Shown one piece after another: positions 17,529 to 26,304 of a stretch of 64,000 nt of DNA. The stretch is taken from NCBI GenBank assembly GCA_965214955.1, contig CBDCCU010000013.1:62001-126000 (forward strand). The letters are read 5' to 3'. Each line of letters opens with the position of its first letter. Position 1 is the stretch's first letter. Both the position numbers and the translations under genes were made by a program. The notes under the pieces were generated by a model, which did not search any database, was not told the origin of the DNA, and saw only the letters and a list, made by a program, of their open reading frames with translations. The DNA comes from Aliikangiella sp965214955 (GTDB lineage Bacteria; Pseudomonadota; Gammaproteobacteria; Enterobacterales; Kangiellaceae).

Positions 17529-18634
17529 TGAATAAATATATTTTTTCTATATTCTTTGCTTTTATATGTATTAATTCTAATGCAGGAGTACGCCTCAAAG
17601 AAATAGGTCGTTTTGAAGGTGTTCGTGATAATCAACTTGTAGGTTACGGTATTGTTGTTGGGCTTGCATCTACGGGGGATAGTTCTAGAAGTAAAAATAC
17701 TGTTCAGTCAATTGCTAATACTTTGATTGAGTTTGGGCTCACCTTAAATAGTAATGATATTCGCTCTCGAAATGTTGCAAGTGTTATGGTTACCGCAACA
17801 CTACCTCCTTTTTCAGATCAAGGTGACAAAATCGATGTAAGTGTATCTTCATTAGGAGATGCGAAAAGTTTGGCGGGGGGGACCTTAGTCATGACTCCTT
17901 TAAAAGCTTCAAACGGTCAGATATTTGCAATTGCACAAGGTCCGCTATCTGTAGGTGGCTTTGCATATGATTCATTTGATAGTAAACATCAAAAAAATCA
18001 TCCGACTGTTGCAACCATTAGTAATGGCGCATTGATTGAGCGCTCTACAAAAGATGTAATTCTTGATAACAACAATAGCTTAAATTTCATTATTAATGAG
18101 CCTGATTTTTCAACTCTTGATACTGTAATTACTGAAATTGAAAGAAACATTCCTTCGGCTAATGTTACACCTGTACACGCTGGTAAAGTGAATATACAAC
18201 TTGCTAATAAAGATCCTCGTTTGGTTTTTAATGCGATAGCTAAAATTGAACGTATAGAAATTGAACCTGATCAAACAGCAAGAATTGTTATAAATGAACG
18301 CACAGGAACATTAGTTGCTGGTGGAGAAGTGAAAATATCCCCTGTGACAATTTCTCATGGGTCTCTTAGGTTAACAGTGGATACTCGTTATGATGTTTCT
18401 CAACCATTTTTTATTGGTAGAGATGTTGACGGTGTTCAAACGAGAGTTGTTCCTGATACTAAAATTGAAGTTAGAGAACAACCCGCCGGCGCAGTAGAAC
18501 TAAATGGTGGTGGAACAGTAGCTGATTTAGTTGAAGCTTTACGAGGCCTGAATGTAACAACTCGTGACATTATTATTATTATCCAGTCTATTAAAAAAGC
18601 TGGCGCTTTAAAAGCAGCATTAATTGTTGAGTAG
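17528..18634 (+). CDS. flgI: FlgI, P-ring protein
   Basis: A 368-residue periplasmic protein with a signal peptide (MNKYIFSIFFAFICINSNAG) and the very conserved FlgI opening RLKEIGRFEGVRDNQLVGYG, followed by VVGLASTGDS and the C-terminal GGTVADLVEALRGLNVTTRDI. FlgI makes the P ring in the peptidoglycan layer. Start is the ATG overlapping the flgH stop (TAATG). This is one of the best conserved proteins in the cluster, so the system still spans a Gram-negative envelope. Confidence 0.97.
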   Translation: MNKYIFSIFFAFICINSNAGVRLKEIGRFEGVRDNQLVGYGIVVGLASTGDSSRSKNTVQSIANTLIEFGLTLNSNDIRSRNVASVMVTATLPPFSDQGDKIDVSVSSLGDAKSLAGGTLVMTPLKASNGQIFAIAQGPLSVGGFAYDSFDSKHQKNHPTVATISNGALIERSTKDVILDNNNSLNFIINEPDFSTLDTVITEIERNIPSANVTPVHAGKVNIQLANKDPRLVFNAIAKIERIEIEPDQTARIVINERTGTLVAGGEVKISPVTISHGSLRLTVDTRYDVSQPFFIGRDVDGVQTRVVPDTKIEVREQPAGAVELNGGGTVADLVEALRGLNVTTRDIIIIIQSIKKAGALKAALIVE

Positions 18635-18642
18635 GAGTACAA

Positions 18643-18975
18643 ATGGAAATAAATGAATTGTCTTTAAAAGTGAGCGCTACACTTTCGTATTATTCTCACG
18701 CACAAAAAGTAATCGCATTAAATGTAGCCAATGTAAACCAAGATGGTTATTTGGCTAAAGATGCGGATTTTAGTGTTTTTTTAGATAACTTATCATCAAC
18801 TAACGATGTAAAAGAATCACTTGAAAATTCAATACAAATATCTGCTGATTCTAAAGTTAATTTAGATGATCAAATCGCTAAAAGTGAACATGTTGCGATG
18901 AAATATACTGAACTTAGTGAAGTCTATAATCGGTATTTGTCGCTGTATAATATTGCAACTAATAAGGCGAGATAA
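18643..18975 (+). CDS. flgB: FlgB proximal rod protein
   Basis: A 110-residue rod protein, slightly short for FlgB. The axial motif is degenerate but recognisable, ALNVANVNQDGYLAKDADF (about residues 26-44), and the C-terminus is the helical tail with YTELSEVYNRYLSLYNIA. FlgB with FlgC joins FliE at the base of the rod. Its place right before flgC and fliE supports the call. It starts 8 bp after flgI. Confidence 0.88.
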   Translation: MEINELSLKVSATLSYYSHAQKVIALNVANVNQDGYLAKDADFSVFLDNLSSTNDVKESLENSIQISADSKVNLDDQIAKSEHVAMKYTELSEVYNRYLSLYNIATNKAR

Positions 18976-18977
18976 TA

Positions 18978-19364
18978 ATGGACTCTATTTTAGAAATTAC
19001 TAGGTTGGCTCTTGGTAATGAACGATTACGAGCAGAAATTTCGGCTATGAACATAGCTAGAGCTAATACACCTATTTCTCCAGAAAATATTGGTGTAGAT
19101 AATTTTAGTCATTTATTAAGTGGCAAAGAAATTTCAAGTGGAGAAAATATAAAAATATCTCAGACAAATAATAGTATTAAGTTTTTATATGAACCTCAAA
19201 GTAGCTATGCAAATGAAAGTGGCTTTGTCGCTTATCCTGATATTGATTTAGCCTCAGAGTTTGTAAAGTTAACACTTTCAAAGCGAGCGTATGAAGCAAA
19301 TGTAAGAGTATTTAATACAGCATCTAAAATGCACGCTAAATCACTGGAAATAGGAAAAGTGTAA
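18978..19364 (+). CDS. flgC: FlgC proximal rod protein
   Basis: A 128-residue protein of normal FlgC length. The N-terminal motif is altered (SAMNIARANTPISPENIG where most FlgC have NIANANT), while the C-terminal half GFVAYPDIDLASEFVKLTLSKRAYEANVRVFNTASKM is classic FlgC. It polymerises in the proximal rod after export. It begins 2 bp after flgB and its stop overlaps the fliE start (TAATG). Confidence 0.93.
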   Translation: MDSILEITRLALGNERLRAEISAMNIARANTPISPENIGVDNFSHLLSGKEISSGENIKISQTNNSIKFLYEPQSSYANESGFVAYPDIDLASEFVKLTLSKRAYEANVRVFNTASKMHAKSLEIGKV

Positions 19365-19657
19365 TGATTGAAAATATTGGAGCAATCTCATCAATAACTT
19401 CTAATAACAATGAGCTATCTGTTGATAAAACTGTATCAATAGATTTTTCTCAACTATTAATTGATAAGGTTGATAATGTAAATAATAGTATCGATGTTGC
19501 AGAATCAATATTAGAAAGCTTTGCAAAGGGAAATGATATTCCAATACACGAGGCTATGATTGCTATGCAAAAAGCAAAAACTAATATCACAATGCTTGTT
19601 GAAGCTAGAAATAAAGTTCTTGAAGCTTATCAAGAAGTATTAAGAATGCAAATTTAG
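19364..19657 (+). CDS. fliE: FliE, MS-ring to rod adapter
   Basis: A 97-residue protein with the FliE C-terminal signature: IHEAMIAMQKAKTNITMLVEARNKVLEAYQEVLRMQI. FliE is the first exported subunit and links the MS ring to the rod. Length is normal. The order flgB-flgC-fliE-fliF is common in many bacteria outside the enterics. The start codon overlaps the flgC stop. Confidence 0.95.
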   Translation: MIENIGAISSITSNNNELSVDKTVSIDFSQLLIDKVDNVNNSIDVAESILESFAKGNDIPIHEAMIAMQKAKTNITMLVEARNKVLEAYQEVLRMQI

Positions 19658-19667
19658 AGATTAGAAA

Positions 19668-20978
19668 ATGTCAAAGAAAAGTATATTTATCAGCATTGTA
19701 ATAACCGCTATTTTTGCAGTTTCAGCAATCTATTGGTTAGTGACTGGGAGCTCAAAATCTGCTGTTTTTGATGGTTTGTCAGAAGGGCAAACTTCAGCAG
19801 TAGAATCATATTTATCACAGCAAGGAATCCCATTCGAAAAAGATAAAAATTCACAGCAAATATTGGTTGCTGACGAACTAAAGCATCAATTAAGAATGGA
19901 ACTTGTCAGTAATGGAATCATAAATGAGGGGCGAGTAGGATTTGAAATATTTAATGAAAATGATTATGGAATGACAGACTTTGCTCAAAAGATAAATTAT
20001 CAAAGAGCACTTCAAGGAGAGCTTGAGAAAACTATTGCTGCTATAGATGGAATTAGAAATGTTAGAGTTCATTTAAAAATGAATTCTAAAAAAACACTTT
20101 TTGAAAAACAAAAGCCAATAACTGCTTCAGTAGTTCTTTATCAAGAGTTAGGGAGTGACTTAAGTATGAATCAAATTACAGGAATAAAAAAATTAGTTGC
20201 AGGTGCTGTAGATAATTTAGAGCAAGATAATGTAAGTATTATTGATTCTACAGGAAAAAATATAGGTGAATATAATCAAGATTATGGTTTTTCTAATGGA
20301 ATTGGATTTAATAATATAGAGTCAGAATTGACTGATCGAGCAGGTAAAATTTTATCTGGCGTTTTCTCTGAAGAGAGTTATAGCGTATCTGTTTCTGTAG
20401 ATCTTGATCTGACATCTAAAATTAGTGAAATTGAAAGTATACCGAACACCAGTTCTGGTGCGATGATAAAAAAAGTTAGCCGTAAAGAAATTGTTAATAA
20501 TGATAAAAAACAACCTACAGTAAAACCTTTATCAGAAGAAGTTGAATATAAGTATGGTCGCCAATATGACAAGTTAAGTAAAAAAGCTGGGGATATTAAA
20601 AGAATTAGTGTTGGTGTTGTTGTAACTACTCCTGTTGCTCCTGAATCTATGGGAAAACTGAAGGATGTAATATCTGCCGCTTTAGGTTTAAATGCAAAAC
20701 GAGGAGATAACATCCAAATTGCTTATATGAAGAGTATGAAAAATGACGTTCAGTTAATACCTCAAACCACGTTGAATGTTAACGATGACTTTAGTAATGA
20801 AGATACTCATTTAAATATGAATTATGTTTATTTAATTATTCTTTCTTTAAGTATTTTGATTTTAGTGCTAACGATAATGCTTGTTAAGAAGCCAAAGCAA
20901 ACTCTGTTAACAACGGAACAACAAAAGCAGCTTACTAATGAGGTTAATAGTTGGATCTTAAAGGGAAGCGAAGTATGA
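19668..20978 (+). CDS. fliF: FliF, MS-ring protein, short form
   Basis: A 436-residue protein with an N-terminal membrane helix (about residues 7-24), the ring-building motifs (SAVFDGLSEGQTSAVESYLSQQGIPF; GFEIFNENDYGMTDFAQKINYQRALQGELEKTI; VRVHLKM) and a C-terminal membrane helix (about 383-405). FliF is usually about 550 residues. Most of the lost length appears to come from the periplasmic part and from the cytoplasmic tail, which here has only about 30 residues. That tail normally binds FliG, and the next gene encodes only a very short protein in the fliG position. Confidence 0.94.
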   Translation: MSKKSIFISIVITAIFAVSAIYWLVTGSSKSAVFDGLSEGQTSAVESYLSQQGIPFEKDKNSQQILVADELKHQLRMELVSNGIINEGRVGFEIFNENDYGMTDFAQKINYQRALQGELEKTIAAIDGIRNVRVHLKMNSKKTLFEKQKPITASVVLYQELGSDLSMNQITGIKKLVAGAVDNLEQDNVSIIDSTGKNIGEYNQDYGFSNGIGFNNIESELTDRAGKILSGVFSEESYSVSVSVDLDLTSKISEIESIPNTSSGAMIKKVSRKEIVNNDKKQPTVKPLSEEVEYKYGRQYDKLSKKAGDIKRISVGVVVTTPVAPESMGKLKDVISAALGLNAKRGDNIQIAYMKSMKNDVQLIPQTTLNVNDDFSNEDTHLNMNYVYLIILSLSILILVLTIMLVKKPKQTLLTTEQQKQLTNEVNSWILKGSEV

Positions 20979-21289
20979 AACTATCATTAGCTCGAAAATA
21001 TGCAATAGTACATTCGATTTTAGATAATAAGGCTTCGAATGAGTTTTTAGGTCAATTTTCTACAAGCGAAATAAAAATTATTAAAAAAGAATACGATATT
21101 ATTCCTGATTCTATTAGTAAAAAAATATCAAAGTTAGATCACAAAGATATACGCTCTTTGTTGAAGAGTATTTCATCGATAAATACGCTGGAAAGTGAAG
21201 TTTCATTTCAAAAGATGATTGAGCCTGAAGTTTGTGTAACTGAGGCCACAAAAGCTCTGTTAAGCAAAATTCAGACGGCGTCTATTTAA
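20975..21289 (+). CDS. 104-residue protein in the fliG position, possible FliG N-domain remnant or SctK-like adapter
   Basis: The ATG at 20975 overlaps the fliF stop (ATGA). The protein is 104 residues, all helical, no membrane segment. Standard clusters have fliG here (about 330 residues). The stretch KYAIVHSILDNKASNEFLGQ with FSTSEIKII (about residues 8-37) has the spacing of the FliG N-terminal, FliF-binding domain, but the middle and the charged torque-generating C-terminal domains are absent. In injectisomes this position (sctJ-sctK-sctL) holds the sorting-platform adapter SctK. A FliF-to-FliM adapter without motor function is my best reading; the FliG resemblance is weak and by eye. Confidence 0.6.
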   Translation: MKLSLARKYAIVHSILDNKASNEFLGQFSTSEIKIIKKEYDIIPDSISKKISKLDHKDIRSLLKSISSINTLESEVSFQKMIEPEVCVTEATKALLSKIQTASI

Positions 21290-21306
21290 TTTAGAGAGTT
21301 ATTTGC

Positions 21307-21996
21307 ATGAGTAGTTATCAATTGCCAACTGAGTATGATGATACAGTAGTAGTTAAAGATAGTAGTGCTATTAGAGCTTCAATAAATCAGAATGTTAGGT
21401 CTGAACTTAATAATATTGATTCATTAAATCATTACAATGAAAAAAAATATACGTTAAAAGAAGTGGAGCAATTTAAAAAAGATAGCTATCAAGATGGTTT
21501 AATTAATGGGATAGAAAAAGGTAGAGAAGAAGTATCTTCTGAACTATCTGATTTATCTAGCAATTTGGACAAAGAGATTTCTTTATATAAGGCAAAGATT
21601 GAGCAGTTAAAGGTTCTTAGTGACTTATTTAATGATTACCTGAAGAGCATAAAGATTGATGATGAATTAAGATTTGCAGACATTATATGCTCTATTGTTT
21701 TTGAATTTATAGAAAACAAAATCGAAGATAAAGCTTTACTTTCGTCTATAACAAAGAAATATATTTCTAATTTTAATAGAGAAAATAACGTTTATATTGA
21801 AACGGCGCTAAATACTAAAAATGAAATAGAAGATACTTTAGAAGAATTAGGCTTTAATAATATTAGAGTTAGAGAGGTTGAAAGTTTAATTAAAGGAAGT
21901 CTTAAAATTACAGTAGATGATAAAGTTAATGAAATAAACTTGTCTGCTTACTTGAAAGATTTTGTAGAGCTCCTTGAGTCAAAGGTAGCTAGTTAG
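21307..21996 (+). CDS. fliH: FliH, stator of the export ATPase
   Basis: A 229-residue protein with the FliH/SctL plan: a charged N-terminus, a coiled coil (about residues 50-110, including GLINGIEKGREEV) and a globular C-terminal domain. FliH dimers link the ATPase FliI to the FliM/FliN spokes. It directly precedes fliI, whose start overlaps its stop codon. Sequence identity to enteric FliH looks low, but length, coiled coil and position agree. Confidence 0.85.
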   Translation: MSSYQLPTEYDDTVVVKDSSAIRASINQNVRSELNNIDSLNHYNEKKYTLKEVEQFKKDSYQDGLINGIEKGREEVSSELSDLSSNLDKEISLYKAKIEQLKVLSDLFNDYLKSIKIDDELRFADIICSIVFEFIENKIEDKALLSSITKKYISNFNRENNVYIETALNTKNEIEDTLEELGFNNIRVREVESLIKGSLKITVDDKVNEINLSAYLKDFVELLESKVAS

Positions 21997-23309
21997 TGGA
22001 ACTTTTAGATAAATATAGTGACCTTTCAGAACAACTTACTTTAGTTAAAGAGTACGGTGTAGTATCACGCTATATTGGAATGGTTATTGAGGTAAAAGGG
22101 CTTAAAGCATCAATAGGTGAATATTGTAGAATATTAAATAATAAAAGAAAAAAACCTTTAATTGCTGAAGTTGTAGGCTTTAGGGATAAAAGCTTATTAC
22201 TTATGCCTTTTGATAAGGCTCGCGGTATTTCAATGGGAGATTTAGTAGAAAGCACTAAAGAAGGTGCTCAGATTAATTTTAATGAAGATATTTTAGGTAA
22301 AACCGTTGATCCATTCTGTAATTTTTTAGGTGAAACTGAAAGAACAATAGGCAACTCTATTTTAAATATTTATCCCGAACCCGGTAATCCATTAGAAAAA
22401 GAAAAAATAACAGAACAGCTTGAAACGGGGATTAAAGCTTTAGACTACTTTTTACCGTTGGGTAAAGGTCAAAGAGTAGGATTATTTGCAGGTAGTGGAA
22501 TAGGGAAAACAACTTTAATAAGAATGTTAACTAGAAATGTTAAAGCTGATATCAAAATAGTTGTACTTATTGGTGAGCGAGGCAGAGAGGTCGCTGAGTT
22601 TATTGAATCATTAAACACCTCTCAAAATAAAGATTTCATCGTAGTTGCCGCAGCTGCAGATCAGCCACCGTTGACTCGAGCTCATGCGATTTATACTGCT
22701 ACTGCATTGGCTGAATATTATTGTGAACAAAATAAAGATGTTCTATTAATTGTAGATTCTATTACTAGATTTGCTATGGCTCAAAGAGAAATAGGTTTAG
22801 CAATTGGCGAACCTCCAACAAGTAAGGGATATACACCAAGTGTATTTAGTCAAATTCCTTTGCTTTTAGAAAGGGTTGGAAATTATAAAAATAAAGGAAG
22901 TATTACAGGTGTTTATACTGTGCTAGTTGAAGGGGGGGATTTTGACGAACCAGTATCTGATCATATGAGAGCTATTTTAGATGGTCATATTATTTTAAGC
23001 CGAGAAATTGCTGAAGAGGGAGTTTATCCATCGATTGATATATTGAAGAGTAAAAGCCGTATTGCAGAGCAAGTTGTCAATGAAGAGCAATTATCTAATT
23101 CAATGAGATTGATAAAGCAATATTCTAAATATCGCTCTATTCAAGATCTTGTTGAGCTTGGAGCCTATGAAAAAGGCAAGAATATCGAGAATGATCGAAT
23201 ATTAGATTGTAAAGAGTTGTTAAGCGATTTTATCTCTCAAAAGTCTAATGAAGTTTTTAGTACTGCGGAATCTGTTTTACTTGTCAATGATTTGCTTAAG
23301 AAGTTGTAA
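21996..23309 (+). CDS. fliI: FliI, export ATPase
   Basis: A 437-residue hexameric ATPase of the F1-beta family. The Walker A is GLFAGSGIGKTTL (about residues 160-172), and the IVVLIGERGREVAEF, PPLTRAHAIYTATALAEYY and RFAMAQREIGLAIGEPPTSKGYTPS segments are diagnostic for FliI/SctN. It energises unfolding and chaperone release at the gate. GTG start shares a base with the fliH stop. It is complete, so secretion should be possible. Confidence 0.97.
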   Translation: MELLDKYSDLSEQLTLVKEYGVVSRYIGMVIEVKGLKASIGEYCRILNNKRKKPLIAEVVGFRDKSLLLMPFDKARGISMGDLVESTKEGAQINFNEDILGKTVDPFCNFLGETERTIGNSILNIYPEPGNPLEKEKITEQLETGIKALDYFLPLGKGQRVGLFAGSGIGKTTLIRMLTRNVKADIKIVVLIGERGREVAEFIESLNTSQNKDFIVVAAAADQPPLTRAHAIYTATALAEYYCEQNKDVLLIVDSITRFAMAQREIGLAIGEPPTSKGYTPSVFSQIPLLLERVGNYKNKGSITGVYTVLVEGGDFDEPVSDHMRAILDGHIILSREIAEEGVYPSIDILKSKSRIAEQVVNEEQLSNSMRLIKQYSKYRSIQDLVELGAYEKGKNIENDRILDCKELLSDFISQKSNEVFSTAESVLLVNDLLKKL

Positions 23310-23311
23310 TT

Positions 23312-23764
23312 ATGGAATCAATTAGATTAAAGCTAATAAAGCTTTCAAGCTATAAAAAGAGATTAATACAAGATAGAGATAGAATTAAACATGCTTTATT
23401 AATTACAAGAAATCAATTTAAATTAATTGAAATTGACCTTGAGAAAAAAAGAGTCATTAAGAATAACTTTCAAAGTAAAGCTTGTGCCGATAGTAAGGAA
23501 TTTAATTCTCAAAAAAGATTAATGTATATGGAATATATTGAAATAATTAATAGAGATATTTTATGTATTCAAGTAATTGCTTCTCAAGTGTCTGTTCTGG
23601 TAGAAAAAGAAAGTGAAAAATTGCTCAAAGCACTTAAAACATTAAAGTTAACTGAGAACAAAGAAAGTATTTTAAATGATGAGCTTAGAGAGGTTCAACA
23701 ATCTAAGAGAGATAATTTATCCTCTGATAGTTATCTTTATAAAACTCAAGGATTCGTGATCTGA
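23312..23764 (+). CDS. fliJ: FliJ-like coiled-coil protein
   Basis: A 150-residue, highly charged, almost wholly helical protein that should form an antiparallel coiled coil, as FliJ/SctO does when it inserts like a central stalk into the FliI hexamer. The family is poorly conserved in sequence, so the call rests on length, coiled-coil character and position between fliI and the fliK-like gene. It starts 2 bp after fliI. Confidence 0.8.
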   Translation: MESIRLKLIKLSSYKKRLIQDRDRIKHALLITRNQFKLIEIDLEKKRVIKNNFQSKACADSKEFNSQKRLMYMEYIEIINRDILCIQVIASQVSVLVEKESEKLLKALKTLKLTENKESILNDELREVQQSKRDNLSSDSYLYKTQGFVI

Positions 23765-23765
23765 A

Positions 23766-24695
23766 ATGATTGATACAATAAATTTAAGTGTTAGTAGTTT
23801 GACTGATAATAAGTATGGCAATGAGCAATTAAAGCCTGAGTCAAAACTAAGTGACTTTGAAAAGCTTCTTTATCAAAATGAATCAGCTGATAATTATAGT
23901 GTTCATTATGATGAGAAAAAGAGTGAGATATTGAATGAACTTAATGAAGTTAGATTCCCAGTTTCTAAAGAAAATAATAGTTACGAATTAGAAACGATTA
24001 CATTAGTTAAAGTCGATTTTTATATTGATGAGCCTGATTCGATATCTGAAGTTATAAAGAATAATGAAAATCACTTAAATGAGATGTTACTACTTGAAAA
24101 GTCAAATCTGCTTAAAGACTTATCAGATAGTTCTTATTTGACAGTGATTAGCTCTAATGAAGTTGGTATCTACTCTTCTAGCAATCAAGAAATTAATAAG
24201 CCGACTATATCATTTACTTTATTTCCAGATGGCTCTTTTAAGTTAATTGCAATAGGAGTATTGGAGCAGATTAGCCAAAGCGATGGCTTGTTATCTGGTT
24301 TGACTGAAAAAACTAAAATTGTTGAGAATGCACCAAGTGCTATTGGGTTTAATCAAAATAAAATTACTGTTGATGAAAATATTCCACAAAATCAGAAAAG
24401 TTTAAAGCTTGATCTTGCTAATTTTGAACGTAATAAAGTTTATAAAAAGTATATTAGTAGCAATGAAGATAAAAACCTATCTAAATACATTGCTTCAAAT
24501 GAATGGCAAGAACTTTTAAGAAAATTAACCTTAATTAAAAATACCGATGGAATGGAAATTTATTTGCGTGATTATCACCTTACGGAAGAGCAACACAAAT
24601 CAGTAGTACAAGAAATAAAGGATAGTCTAAATGGAAATATAAGAATTAAAAATATATTAATTAATGGTAAGCGACAGAATAGTAATGGGGGGTGA
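23766..24695 (+). CDS. fliK: Candidate FliK, hook-length control protein
   Basis: A 309-residue protein of low complexity, Ser/Glu/Asn-rich in its first 230 residues, with a more ordered C-terminal part (about 235-305: WQELLRKLTL, GMEIYLRDYHLTEEQHKSVVQEI). FliK and SctP have this layout, a flexible ruler and a compact C-terminal domain that talks to FlhB. The position fliI-fliJ-X-flgD-flgE is the usual place of fliK. I do not see a clear FliK signature, so this is a positional call. Confidence 0.6.
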   Translation: MIDTINLSVSSLTDNKYGNEQLKPESKLSDFEKLLYQNESADNYSVHYDEKKSEILNELNEVRFPVSKENNSYELETITLVKVDFYIDEPDSISEVIKNNENHLNEMLLLEKSNLLKDLSDSSYLTVISSNEVGIYSSSNQEINKPTISFTLFPDGSFKLIAIGVLEQISQSDGLLSGLTEKTKIVENAPSAIGFNQNKITVDENIPQNQKSLKLDLANFERNKVYKKYISSNEDKNLSKYIASNEWQELLRKLTLIKNTDGMEIYLRDYHLTEEQHKSVVQEIKDSLNGNIRIKNILINGKRQNSNGG

Positions 24696-24698
24696 TTT

Positions 24699-25109
24699 AT
24701 GCCTATAGAAGCAATAGGAAGTAATTTAGATACTGGCAGTGTTAGTTCGAATAGTACGATATCTCAAGAAGATTTTATAAGGCTATTTTTGGCACAGCTC
24801 AATTTTCAAGATCCTTTAGAGCCAATGGATAATAGTGAATTTCTTGCACAAATGGCTCAGTTTTCAGGATTAGAACAAGATCGAATTAACGGGAATCATC
24901 TACAAAATATTTCATTTATTGATTCGGTAAATCAAGGTGCTGGAATGCTGGGGAAAACTATTGAATTTAATACTCAAACAGGAACTGATACAGGAGAAGT
25001 AACTACAGTTTCTTTTTCTAATGAGGGACCTAAATTAACAGTACGTATGGGGAGTGGTCAAATAGTTTCCGATATTGGGCTAGCTCAAGTAAGACTAATA
25101 AGGCAGTGA
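24699..25109 (+). CDS. flgD: FlgD, hook cap protein, short form
   Basis: A 136-residue protein with the FlgD N-terminal signature QEDFIRLFLAQLNFQDPLEPMDNSEFLAQMAQFSGLEQ (about residues 23-60), then GKTIEF and a short beta-rich tail. Enteric FlgD is about 230 residues and has a tudor/FnIII-like C-terminal module; here that part is largely missing, leaving the minimal capping region. FlgD is exported and caps the growing hook. It is next to flgE. Confidence 0.94.
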   Translation: MPIEAIGSNLDTGSVSSNSTISQEDFIRLFLAQLNFQDPLEPMDNSEFLAQMAQFSGLEQDRINGNHLQNISFIDSVNQGAGMLGKTIEFNTQTGTDTGEVTTVSFSNEGPKLTVRMGSGQIVSDIGLAQVRLIRQ

Positions 25110-25119
25110 GGAATAAATT

Positions 25120-26304
25120 ATGATGCAATCTTTTTTTAATGGGCTAGCTGGAATGATAATGTTTTCTAGAGGCCTAGATACTATTAGTAATAATATATCT
25201 AATATGAATACACCTGGATATTTAGGTTCTGATTTATTTTATCAGGCTCTCTCTTCAGGTGACCAAGGAAGCGGATTTGGAGCAAGAGTTGAAGGTAATA
25301 ATATTCGTTTTTCTCCAGGAGAAATTCGTGAAACAGGAAATTCAACCGACTTAGCTATAAATGGGAATGGTTATTTTGTATTACAAACCGATGACGGTCT
25401 ACTTTATACAAGAGCAGGGCAGTTTGAATTTGATCAGGATGGATTTTTAGTTGATAAAGTAAGCGGTTATAGAGTTGCTGGCTTGGATGAGTTCGGAAAT
25501 CTTGTTGATATAAATATAGACTCTATGTTGTCACTAAACCCGGAAGCAACAACAGAAGTTAATTTCACTGGTAATTTATCTACTGGAGATAATGAACATG
25601 AAATTTCTGGGTTAAATGTCTTCAATTCGTTAGGAGAAGAGATTCAGTTAGATTATAACTTTACAAATAATACATCATCCACTCCAGGCTCATGGCTAGT
25701 AGAAGTTTCAGATGAGGATGGGAATATTGTTGGTTCTGGAGAGGTGCGTTTTGGACCTGATGGAACACCTCTTTCTGGCTTTAATCAAATCGCTTTGAGT
25801 ATACCTGCAACAAGTAATGGTAGTGCGAATTCTATATTGAGTTTAACGCTTAACTTTGGAGAGGAAAGTAGCTTTAGTGGCGCAACATCATTTGCGGGAG
25901 GTACTGTTTCAACCCTTGCGGCAAATATTTCTGACGGGCAGGGGGTTGAAGGGCTCGTTGCGGCAAGCTTCAATGCAGATGGAGAGCTTAATTTACTCTA
26001 TTCTAATGGAGAAACTGAAACACCTTACAGGCTAGCTGTTGCGCATTTTCAAAATCAATCTGGGTTAGAGTACTTTGAAGGAAGTCTATTTCGTAATAAT
26101 TCAGAATCCGATCCAGATATTGGTTTTGCTAATGAAAGTTCCAGAGGAGCAATTGAAGGCGAAAGTCTTGAAGGGTCAAATATTGATTTGGTTCGTGAGT
26201 TTGCAGAAATGATAATAGTACAGCGAGGTTATCAAGCGAGCTCTAGAGTAATGAATATTGCTAATCAACTAGTCGAGCAGTTATATGATAATACGCGCGG
26301 ATAA
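25120..26304 (+). CDS. flgE: FlgE, hook protein
   Basis: A 394-residue axial protein, normal length for FlgE. It has the N-terminal motif GLDTISNNISNMNTPGYLGS, the D1/D2 segments TDLAINGNGYFVLQ and LLYTRAGQFEFDQDGFLV, and the C-terminal SNIDLVREFAEMIIVQRGYQASSRVM. FlgE makes the curved hook tube outside the cell. As no hook-filament junction, cap or flagellin genes follow, this would be the outermost structure the cluster can build. ATG 25120 follows TGAGG. Confidence 0.96.
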   Translation: MMQSFFNGLAGMIMFSRGLDTISNNISNMNTPGYLGSDLFYQALSSGDQGSGFGARVEGNNIRFSPGEIRETGNSTDLAINGNGYFVLQTDDGLLYTRAGQFEFDQDGFLVDKVSGYRVAGLDEFGNLVDINIDSMLSLNPEATTEVNFTGNLSTGDNEHEISGLNVFNSLGEEIQLDYNFTNNTSSTPGSWLVEVSDEDGNIVGSGEVRFGPDGTPLSGFNQIALSIPATSNGSANSILSLTLNFGEESSFSGATSFAGGTVSTLAANISDGQGVEGLVAASFNADGELNLLYSNGETETPYRLAVAHFQNQSGLEYFEGSLFRNNSESDPDIGFANESSRGAIEGESLEGSNIDLVREFAEMIIVQRGYQASSRVMNIANQLVEQLYDNTRG

